This document shows positions 12,401-24,400 of a DNA stretch of 64,000 nucleotides, in pieces (the first letter of the stretch is position 1; the number at the start of each line of letters is the position of its first letter). The stretch spans positions 57,459,673 through 57,523,672 of the forward strand of contig NC_090288.1 of assembly GCF_037392515.1 (NCBI RefSeq). Reading direction: 5' to 3'. A program made the translations under genes and the position numbers. This stretch comes from Haliotis asinina. Lineage: Eukaryota; Mollusca; Gastropoda; Lepetellida; Haliotidae. The notes under the pieces are model-generated. The model was not told where the DNA came from. It made no database searches and saw only the letters and a list, made by a program, of their open reading frames with translations.

Positions 12401-15400
12401 TTAGCATTATTCCAGCAATATCACACTGGGAAAACACGAAATGGGCTTCACATGTTCCCATGTAGAGAATCGTGACAGCTTTTGTGTCATGATCAGTTTG
12501 AGAGTTTTTACAGATACCAGACATTCGTACTCGTGGCATCTCGATAACGTCTGAAAATTCCCAGTTTCAAGACGGTTGTTTTGGAAATATTTTGAAGAGG
12601 AAGACATGATTGTATTGATGACGGTTGTTTGTGTTATACCTAGGCGACCAGGTGCTGGAGTGGAACGGGATCTCCCTGTCGGGCCGGACATACGAGGATG
12701 TGCAGCAGATCATCACCCAGCCTAATGGAGAGATCGAGATGGTAGTCAGGCCGTAAGTGATCGATACATACATGTACACTATCACTGGAATTACAAGTAC
12801 GATGGGTACCCTGTTAATCCCCTATTAAGTGGGCGCTGTGTTAGGGGTACCGTGTTCTAAAGGTAACAGTAAGATAGACACCCTGTATAGAGCTATGTAT
12901 AAGATAGGCACCATGTGATACAATTACTGGTAGGGTGGACACCCAGTGTACAAATACATGTAAGATACACAGCGTGTACTGACACCCTGTATAGAGCTAG
13001 GTGTAAGACAGGCAACATGTGATACAGCCACTGGTAGGGTGGACACCCGGTGTAGAATTACATATAAGATGGCTAGATGTAGGATGGGCATCATGTGATT
13101 CGACTACGGTTAAGGTGGAGACCGAGTGTGGCTATGTGTAAGATGGACAGCGTGTGATACAGCTGAATGTGTTGTGTTCACCCTTCAGATTGTCCAAACA
13201 CAGAGGTCGTCGGGCAATCCCTGACCACTGCATGGAGACCAGAAGCTGTCACTCGTCCTACGACAATCTGGACAGTGAGGAAGAACAAGGTACGTACTTC
13301 CTGATTCCTGGGTAGCATGAGTGGAGAAACAAATTAATTAGTTCTAACTTCTGAAAACTGCACATGTAAACAAAATTGTTCAACGCTCGTTTTGATATCA
13401 ATATCAGCTCATTTTGATCAATTTCATTACTGCATGGAAAGATGTAATTATTCTAGGGCTGATCTGTATCTACACCTCATGATGATGTTCATGCCTTATC
13501 TACATATGGAAATTGTTTTATTGATATCATATCATCGTTTCACAATGCTTCACCATCCCAATGAACCTGCATCCCCATCATCCCTTTTGATGTCTATGAC
13601 GTCAAGCACGAGCATGATGCATGACCTCACCCTTTTGCATGTACCAATTCCCTTTCTATCTTTATGAAGCACTGCCTACACCAGTTCTCTCCCTTACCCT
13701 GCATATGACCACCACACTGGATAGCAAGCGCATTCGTTAGATATAACTTCAACACAGAGGGGATGATCCGAGCGTTAGAGTTTCCTCATGAAAGTGTCGA
13801 ACTCATCTGAAACTATAGACATATGCAACTAAATGTTGACCTAACTACAAAGAAGCTAATATGCCTTTATAAAGTCACTGGTGGATATTGGTCGTGACTG
13901 AGGGACCAGCCAAATATCAGATTACTAAAACATGTGCATGTCCAAAACCAATCAGTATAGTTTTCACATTGGCCGCAAAATATTGTACATGTTGTATGGA
14001 TAGGGTAACATGACAAGGAAAACACCTTCTATGTAAATAAGTATAGAACAGTAACATAGTGAGTTTAGTATGTAATAAGTTAGATGTAGCTTCAGAAGCC
14101 CATCAGAGAACTGCACAGTACTGGCACTGAACAGCATGCATGCTTTCATCGTTGATGTGTCATTTCCAAAGTAAAAACCAAAATTGGAAGAAGAACATAT
14201 TTGGATTACACCAATAGCTAAATGTATTAGCTAGCCATAGGAGAAGGACTTGGTAGTGTGAACGTTTGGCTGTAACTAACCAATCAATAAGCCCCTCTAA
14301 ACACGTAGTTATTGATGCGAATATTTCATCTAGGGGAATATTGTCAAAGTTGGGTTCAGCACCTTTACTCAAGGATGTGAAGGCTATGCTTAAATATGCA
14401 TGAGTTATTTATTTTGCAAATGACATAAGAAAATACTGATTTGATAAGTAGATGAATAATTAACGGGCAAAAAAATATTCAGAAAGGAATCAAATGAGTA
14501 GAATTCTAGCTCTTGTGTGCGCTTGTATGCAGGCTTGTGGCTGGCGTAGCTAACTTGTGCTGTCTGTTTTGCCAGATTCCCGATTCGCATCCCGCCATGG
14601 AGTCGACCCCCGACAACTGGCGGCCCAGCTGGAAGAAATTCAGGAGACAGGGGGGTCCCCCGAGAACTCCCCCTCCTCTTCCCACCAGGACTTCCTCACC
14701 CCAAGCATGTCTTCGCCTTGTAGCACACCACACTCCGACCCCACCTCCACCCTCCCTGACAGCAGGCAGCGTTCCGCTACCAATCATTCTGACATGGCGT
14801 CTTCTCATGACAGGATTAAAGTGGTTGACGTAGCATCAGACGGCTCCCGGCACCACAGCGACAACGGCAGGACATCTACACCATCGGAAAGGAGGAGGAG
14901 AGGTCGGGATTCGGAGTCGTCGTCGACAGAGAGACGCCGAGTTGGGGAAGGTGACCAGAGCCCGGCGTCCTCGGATCGACACAGACTGGACAGGAGGCGA
15001 GAACACAGTTCAAGTTCTCGCTCCAGACACCGGTCGGCTAAAGATCCCCCAGTTCCTGTTCCTCGTGAAAGACACAGACCTAAAGATGGAGTTGACAGGT
15101 CCCCATCTTCAGATCGGCTAAAGGTGTCCCGGGGGTCCGATCCTAATCTCAATCGCTCAAACGGACAGCATTTATCGGACGAGAGTAGTCGGTCTTCCAC
15201 CCCTTCTTCCAGGCGCAGGTCCCGGGAGAAAGAGTCAACCAGATCAGGTAACCTGCGAGGGGATTCAGGCGAATCTGATCGTAGATCTTCGAATGAAATG
15301 TTGAAGCTTGAACCTGTAAGTGCCCCACCTTCCCGTTCCCCCTCCAAACGCCGTCTGGCGGGTAAGGGAGAAAACTCTACGTCTCCTGACAGACGTCAGT

Positions 15401-18400
15401 CCAGTCTGCCTGAGACTTCCGCCCCGACCACCTCCTCCGACCGCCATAGAAGCAATAGTCACCCAGAGAACCATTCACCCCACTCCCACAAAGGACGCAA
15501 ACACTCCGGTGGACACCGTGACAAGGAAAAGGAAAAGGAGAAAGAAAAAGACGTAAGTATTTGGGTTATTAAATGTTCCACGACCCCGTGTCACAAAGTC
15601 ATCTCAGAGTTACTGTCATAAGTGAGTCACGACATCTCAGAGTTACAATTGCAAAAGGCCTTCTACTTGGTACATTTTGCGGGGAAACCATTATTGAGAT
15701 GCAAAATAACCTTTGGATTATGCTTGAAATACATGGCGAAGATTAAGAACTATACCAAAAGACAACACCAACTGAGCGGGAGAAAATCTATTTGGTGCTT
15801 AGAGTTAGTGAGCATTGGATCTCTTCGGACTGTGTCTCCGGTCAGTACAGGTCATAGAGCTGCGAGGACGGTGGAACCAACACACAACAACATAAGGGAA
15901 ACGCATGGTTGTGTCAGTAGGATGTATAACTGCAACAGTATAATAAACAAATTACGGCCTACGTCGCATTGCATGTAGTTTAACGTACATGTTGTGTAAC
16001 ATGTGTCTTTACTGGGCTATCGTAAGATTGAGTTAAAGAACTGAATGGTTGACAATGAATTGTTAAAAGTGGATATTTTCTTATCCGTAATTGAATTGTC
16101 AAATGTTATGTCCCGTCTTTCAGGAGTCCTCTCCATCAAACAACGGAATCGGGGACATCCAGGTAAAAGTTTTGTACTCTGTAAATCATGAAATGTATTG
16201 TGTATTTTGTCAGAATTTTGTGCATACATCAGTGACTCTTGACACACTTAGATTTTGCCTTCAGCACACCATACTTCTCAAGGGAGACTAACGGAACAGA
16301 GCGGTCAGTTCCCTGGTTTGGCTGATGCTGTCAGCGTTATGTAAATAGACACTTAGAAAGTCAGGCACTGGATTATGTATTCCAGACTTGATGACCGTAC
16401 GCGTCATGCATCTGGAAGATTGTTTAGCGCAGTGTTAAACTTCAATGTATTTGTAATAATGGACTGGACTGTTCACATTTCAAGACTATTTTATATTTGG
16501 AAACAAATATTTCCAATACAACCCAGAACGTAAATTAGTTGAATTTCTCGGTGGCGGAGTGAACCTGTGAAATCTTTAAGTGACATCTTGTAAAATGTAT
16601 GAAAACATATATTTTCATGACAGTTTCACATATTCACATATATTTTCATCCCAGTACCACATTTCACACATAAGCGTGAATTTCGTTTTCTGTTTTAACA
16701 TGTTTTAGACTTATTCTGAAGTCTAATTATGACGATTGTTTTTCTAGCTCCAAATAAGTCAAGATGACTTCGACAACACGCTCAATGTGCACGTCATCCA
16801 GGCCCGCAATCTAAGACCACGTGACATCAATGGCCTATCGGATCCATTCGTCAAAGTCTATCTACTTCCTGGCCGCGGGTAAGATCTCCAGTTCCGTTTC
16901 CCCATGGTCATAGCCTCTGCTTTGGTTATGGCGGTCTAAGAAATCAATAACGTTTGGTGATCTTGTGCCTTGATGGCGTTATATATGACAATTTTGCGGC
17001 TATCGCAAGAGCACATTTGTAGAGACAATACAAACACAAAGAACATAACTGTTCATTTATCGCCATCAAAACAACATGGGCTTTAGAGGTCAAGTATACT
17101 TTCTTTCAGGATATATAGCGGATGGTATCGATTTTGAAGCATTACTTCGCTTTGAGCAATATTCTAGCAATATCACGGCGGATGATACCAGACGTGGGTT
17201 TCACTCATTGTGTCTATGTGGGGAAGCGAACTCGGGTCTTCGGCGTGACGTATATATGTGCAGTGAATAGTGGTCGTGCGCCTCAACAAATGCAAGCATA
17301 TTGCGTCTGGAGGCATAATGAATGGAAGCATTGCGTCAGTAGTTGGAAGCGTAAGCGTCTCATAGTTGGAAACATGACGCGTGTCAGTCGTTGGAAATGT
17401 AACACGCCATATAGTTGTAAACATAACATTTATAGGACTGCAAGTCGTTGGCAGTATTAATTATAACGGAAGACAGCAATTATTGATTTGTCATGATATC
17501 TCTTCCGACGCAGCCATGCTACTTATGGTTACTAGACGCATAACAGAAAACACTGAAGACATGGCAGAACAGTCCGTGGTATATTAGTCCGTGGTACATC
17601 GCACTCTGTCTGTTGAAGCCTCTTCCGTTTTGCAGGCAAGAAAACAAGCGTCGTACACGTCACATCTCGCGGACGTTGAATCCGGAGTGGCACCAGACGC
17701 TGATGTTCCAGAACGTGGCCCGTGGAGAGCTGCAGAACAAGGTACTGGAGATAACACTGTGGGACTACGACAGGTTCAAGACCAATGACTTCCTGGGGGA
17801 ACTTATCCTGGAGCTTTCAGGTCAGTGTTGTTTCGTGTTGACAATAGCAGTATCTGATGGTTTCGTTGTTGAAATAACAGTAACGATCTGTTGCTGGCTG
17901 TTGGAGAAAGAAGAGAGGCGTTATTTGACTGCTCTTTTGTGAAAACGACTTGTTTCTTTTCAAATACGTCTGAGATTTGGTCTGAACCCCGAATTGAAGC
18001 AGGTCGCAGAGGCTGTTACTTGGGAGAAAACAAACTAGACAAACCTGGAAATACAATCGCATTGAATCTGTAATTAGAGGTTCCTGGCTTGCGAAAGAAA
18101 CGCAACGCTGTTCAGCGAATTAGACGTGTTGGTGATGTTGGGCTACATATTAGGCCTTCAACATGTCAGACCATCCAAAAATATACGAAAGACGTATATG
18201 AAAATCTGACTTCTGCAATTATTCAGCACTTCTTCTTTGGCCTATGTGTATGATACCATTTGTTCAGCGCAGTGAAATATGATTATTGACATGTTTCAGG
18301 CATCAGGTAAAAGTACATATCTGAAAGCAAAGACAATTACTTTTATTTTTAACATAAAAAAATATTTTTAAGAAATCATTGTGATAATATTCGGCGCAAT

Positions 18401-21400
18401 AACGTTCAACATGAAGTAAACTAATGTCTTTTGTTGAACAGAGGAGGGTTTCCTTGACAACAAACCACACTGGTACCCTCTAAGAGAACACGTACCCTGT
18501 GCCAGTTTTGAGCTGCCAAAGTCGAGTGTCCCGCCTCCCTATCATTCCATTGATGCCACAGAAACCCAGGAACCGCCACAGGAACTGTCAAAACCCAGCA
18601 AAAGAAGCAACGGACGCGCAAAGGTAGGGCAGCTTCTGTTTATCCGTCTGTTTGTTTGTCCAACTATCTGACAACGGTCTGTGAGTAACTGACCCTGGAT
18701 CGGACAATCCAGTGATTGTTGAGTAGTGATCGATCTACGTAACAAGGTGAAAGAAACGCATCATTCGATCCTGATAGTATTTTACTCTCAAATGGGATCC
18801 GAACATGAACCGCAATACATTCTGTCGTCCCTAGAGCTCACCATAGATGGCCTATATTCTTATCGAGTTTCCCCTTCCCGTAACAAATACAACTTGATGG
18901 TGACAGTTCTTAGTGAATATGCTTAAGTTTTGTGGACTGCTAGCAAACATAACGGTTATTCTCATAACAGCAAAATCTGCCAAGCCTTGACCAGGATGTG
19001 CTAAAGTCCAGACTTAATACTCTTCTCCAAGTACTACCCTTGATACCTCCATTTTGAGCAACCGCAACGGATGGAAAACAGAACATGATAAATGCACTGA
19101 ATATTATTTATTATTATTACTGGTGAAAATCACATGAGCTGATCGGCGACAACGCCATGTTTAGTGGAAAGATCGCCATGCTCAGCCTATCAGCCTATAG
19201 ACATGTTTGTTTGTGTTACTGCAGAAACACGGGTCTGGGGATCACCATGGGTCCGACTCGCAGATGGGACCCAGAAGAAGATCCCTAGGGACACTTAATG
19301 ATGACACACAAGAATGCCAAGGTGAGAGGTCATGACTTATAGAATGACTGGTTAGTAAAATGAATTGAAATTAATAGTATCCTTCTTAATTGACAAAATA
19401 TACTGAGCATATATACGGGGCAAACGAAATGTTATTTTCTGTTCCCATTCAAACTCTTCTATGGGTTTTATGTGTTATATTCATGAATATATACCAGTCT
19501 GTGAGTTCATTCAATGGATGAAGCTCTACAGAGCGCCTTCTGCACTTACTATTGCACTGATAGCCTATAGTGATTCCTTTGAGTAGAATATGGTTTTCCT
19601 TACCAGAAAGTATTTGAAGTGTTGCGTTTTACTGCTATGAAGCACAAACATTATTCCAAGGCATTTATGTTTTGTGTACAGCGCCGTCTCCAAGACACCA
19701 TCGCAAGGCTGCTTCCGCTACGTCATCTCCGGTTCCGAAACGACGGTCACGTGACTCGAAATCTCCGAACAACCGCTCAAATGGTAAACGTAAGAGACTT
19801 ACTGTAACTATCTACGCATGTGCAAACAGGAAAGAATGGTTTTAAATGTTGAAAATTAAGGGTACTACGTAGGATCACGTTCTAGTGTCTAAGTTAGTGT
19901 TTACAGCTTGTAATAACAACAATCCTCCAACTAGTCATGGGGAGAAAATATAGTGATATATTTGGCACTCATTTCAACGAAAACATTTCTTTGATAATTC
20001 ACAAACACGGTGAAGACTTGATCTTTTAGCTTTATTTGCGAATTCAGGAAAGATATGGTTTTGTGCTAAAGTTCATCTCTAAACACTTGAACCCGGTCTT
20101 TTCTCATACCTAACACCGTGACGACGTAACTGGACTTTTTGCGACCCTTTGCGAAGACCCGGGTTCTATCCACCCATTTCTGGTGTCCCCAGGCGTGATG
20201 TTACTGGAATATTGCTAAAAGCTAATGCACTCACTCACTGTGACAATTTGCAACACGCTTCCAGTAAATACCGATCTGCTGCATATATTTTATCATCAAT
20301 ATTCTCACAACATTCTCGCTTCCATTCACTTCCTATGCTCCACTAAATTGTATTACTTTATGTATTTTCAGGTGTTCCACATAGGTGGTAAGTGTTCATA
20401 AATCATTTTCATTTCATCAACAATTATTTTAGCAAACAGTGTGGGTAAGACACTCGATACGTAAATCAGATAATAGCATGTTATTTTTAGCCTCTTACAA
20501 AGACACTTATCATCATTTGACTGCACAGCAGAGTATGCCGCACGACGTATGTTTCCATTCCAATGTTTCAAGTGCTAAACTCATAGGTTTCAAGTTAATG
20601 AAACTTTTCTTTTCTCAACTGAATCACAATTCACAATATCACAACATGTATTATGCACATTAAATTTTAATGTGTACATAAAACGTAGGGTTGGCCGTGT
20701 CATTCACGTTGTTCATGCTTCTCCTTGAAAATCATCACCAACCCCTAGCCATAAATATATGTACGGTCCCTAAACGTACATCCTGTTCACACTGCTTTGA
20801 TAGCCGCGTAACACTGTTTATATAGTTTGTTTGCAATCAGCACTGGTACAGGTAATATCATATAGTAGTGGTTTAAAGATGGAAACATATTTTGTGTGAC
20901 TCAAATCTGAACTGTTGCAAAACACATTATATATCTTGCCATCGCCTCATCACACACACACGCTATGCCACCAAAAACTGGCTTCGTAAGGGACCAGTCA
21001 GTTATTACTGTGAGAGTGGGAATATCTATCAAGCATTATTTCATGAAATAACCGGTCCCTCTTTCTTTATATTCATGTTAATTTATCCGCAATGCGTCAT
21101 AAGTATTTGCGGTATATATGTCGAAAAAATGTCTCTTTCCTCATCACATAACGCAGTCAACAGGATCGATTTAGAAAAAATACAATCATTTCAGAAAAAA
21201 ATAGGGTTGAAGATTTTTTAAAATTATTTTGTTTTTTAATAAATTTGTATTTAATTCAGTCTTCGCACGTGTTGCAGTGAGGAATCAACAAGCCCTGTAT
21301 ACGTGGAAATTGAAAGTATACCCGCTAAGATTGACTAAATAAATACTTGTGAAACTTGAGTTGTTGGTAAGAAGGCATTCCTTAGCATGGCTTTGCTTTG

Positions 21401-24400
21401 TGAGGAATGACTCCTAGATATAGAATGACTGTTTCTATGTACGCTTCACACTGACATACAGCACTGTTATAAGGTGCCTTGTCATCCGTGTATCAACAAT
21501 TATTTGTTTCTGTGTATTCCCCTGAAGTATGAATGTATTGTCAAGTGTATCCATGTACTCATGAAATGTATGAAAAAAAATATCATTTAGAATCAAAGAG
21601 ATCGCATGTTGGTTTCTAATGTAAAATTGACCGACTACTCCAGAAGGTCACATGTGACGTTGATTCTATATTGAACAAATGTGATATAGGAGTTAAATAT
21701 GATTCTATAAGTATCTCTGAATTAATTGGTTGCTTTCAGAAAATGGTCATTTAAGAGAATATTAACATGGGAATAAACATTGTGGGTAACGGTAGGTAAA
21801 CGGGTGCCTCTGGACATTTACTGTCCCGACTTGACTGCACTAGTCACGAGCTAGTTGGCCAATAGTTATTTCGCACGCTGTAGTATACACGACAATATAC
21901 ACCCCAATATTTAATTTGGTCAAGTAATTATAAATGTAGCGGGTGTTTTGGTTGGTTCGTTTAGGGTATCTTTTCTATTTTGCCGTAGTCTTCTTGCTCA
22001 TTTTTATCACCATCAAACATGACTGTGGATCTTCTTTTTCCAGCTGCTAAAACTGTTATTGCTTCCACAATACATCTCCATAAGTTTATCTGGATCCTCA
22101 GTCAACACAGTAAGCGATTTTAGAACGGCCAGCTATGTTCAGAAAGAAACGTATGATAATTGTTGCATCCCTGTGTACGAACTTCTTGATATGACCTGTC
22201 ATAACATTGTTGATATGACAGCAAACCAAATGAGCATGTTTCTTTGTGAACATAGTGGGCTATATAATGTTCATAAATCTCATACGACATGTTGGGAATT
22301 AAAGAATCAACTTTTAAATTTCAATGTAGTGATTCTAATATTCAGTAGCTAGATAAAGTTAATAATAGAGTAATGGTATACTTAATAATAGAATAATTGT
22401 AAAATTAATCACGGGGTAATAGGAAAATTAAATATCGCTCGTCATTTATCATGGACATAATGTACTCCCGACGGGGAATCTAATGCCGCAGCTAGCGTCA
22501 GTTGTGAGGAGAAATGTATTATTAAAATGATTTGGGGGAAGACTCCGAGAATCGTCTTTAATCTCTAACTCTTTCAAAGTTCTCGGTTTCCATGAAACGT
22601 AGTTTTTAGGGGGTATGTTTTTTTATTGGAGAATCTGATTAATGCCATTTTGTGCGTGATTGCATACTCTCCGGCATTGATTCCGCATCTTGATGAACAA
22701 CGCGTTCATTATTTCGACATGCAGCTCTATTAAACTGTTTAATTCGCTATCCGCTCACAATTACGGAAACAAACTCCCCTAAATAATGTTAAGAACTGTG
22801 TTTTCCTTTTTCAGCACTTTCATCTGTCTTTCTAACAGATGAGTTGTTCAGTTCAACTAGGCTTTGCATCAAATGCCTCAACAATTCATCTGTTAGAAAG
22901 AACGTTTACTCCCTCGTCATTGAATGCGTTACATTCGGAGAACACACCAACTCCCTGACAGAAATAATTCTTTTTTTAAGTTAGCCCTCGTTTACTCGAA
23001 GGCGTGGGTGTTGTCGGAAAGACATTGAAATACCAATAGTAGAGACTTAATGGTCTTATGTTCGAATCCCAGATTACTTCGGTTTTTCCCCCTACATCAA
23101 ACAGACACATTGTGATAGCAACCACCTCCACTAACTTTTCTTCCAGGACTGTGTTTTATTGTTGTTACTCTAGGAGAATGTTCATGTGTCGAGTTAACGA
23201 TGTTATTGCCGCTAACGATACACTGCATCGTTCAAGCTTCGAGATGTTACTATAATAACACTACCATATATAATCTATAAAACAATACTACTCGGAACAA
23301 TATATAGAACATGAAATGGTTTTAGATATTTATGTCCAGATTCTTAACAGAAGTTATTCGATTACCCTGACGTTTTTATTTAATAGAAACTTTAAGTACA
23401 AGTTTTATGTTATGAAAAAATATTTTTAGATGATATTTACGATGAAATTCCTAAAGGGTCATAGTTGCACATGATAGCAAGAAAATAAAAGATCGGAAAA
23501 TCCTCCCAAGAAATCTCTGCTGAAAGTTGACACTATTGTTCTATTCCGAGTATTTCGTGAGCAAAAGCGAAATGCAATCTGCCCAAGGGAGGCCACTCCA
23601 TTCAGGAGGTGGGGCAGCTTGACGATGGCCCTTCTTGGTTTCCATACAACGCTTTTCTTAATATGACAAGTATGGTGGCCTTTACTATCGAGATACGCAT
23701 CAGATGGTGCTTGTGGCACTAAAAGGCTTAGCTATATTCGCTATATCAACCTTTTTTGAATAACCATTTGTATATTATATACGATGTCTGGGGTTCTATG
23801 AATGTATACAAACGATGGGTGGTATATCATGACAAATACTGAATATATCTTTGCTGTATAGCATGTATTAGTCGTACTTCGGCATGTTCTCATGTATATA
23901 CTCTCATCTTTGCATCGTGTGTATCCTTCACGCTATCAGTATACACAGCAATATAGCATGTCACATGTATCGTTGATGAGGTGGGCTGGAACCTTGAATT
24001 CTATTGATAATTATACATTGTTACTAAAATGATTACGCAATTTCGATTTTAACACCAAAGAAATGTCAAGAGATTGATGCATAGATTTATCCATTGAATT
24101 ATATCAATTGTCCATATTACCAACTTATGAATGAAATTTAAGGAAGTCATTCCTCACCACTCTCCTCATTCCGTAACTATTCGGTTTGCTATCCGGAGTG
24201 ATACGTGAGAGCACGAAAGATCAGTCACATGTCAAAGTTACTGCCATGCATTACATACTTACAGTACGTAATATCAGTAGTGTATAATACCACAGTTTAT
24301 AGTTCCGAGTAACAAATATATTTTTCGCAACCTTTTAGAAACCTTTTTAAAAATTCTCATGAAAACTCTCTATTGTAGTGTGTTGTGTATATAATTTGAC

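Larger units (their letters stand above)
11594..12643 (+). other. PCLO-like: Intron with SINE pieces
   Basis: 1.05-kb intron. A SINE of the variant head type lies at about 11790-11930 (plus) and a SINE tail at 12368-12475 (minus). Acceptor ATACCTAG at 12643. Confidence 0.75.

Noticed and set aside
22041-22352. 97-codon frame after an acceptor-like CTTTTTCCAG as a PCLO-like exon
   Set aside because: The incoming phases lead to an early stop, and the frame has no C2-like pattern.
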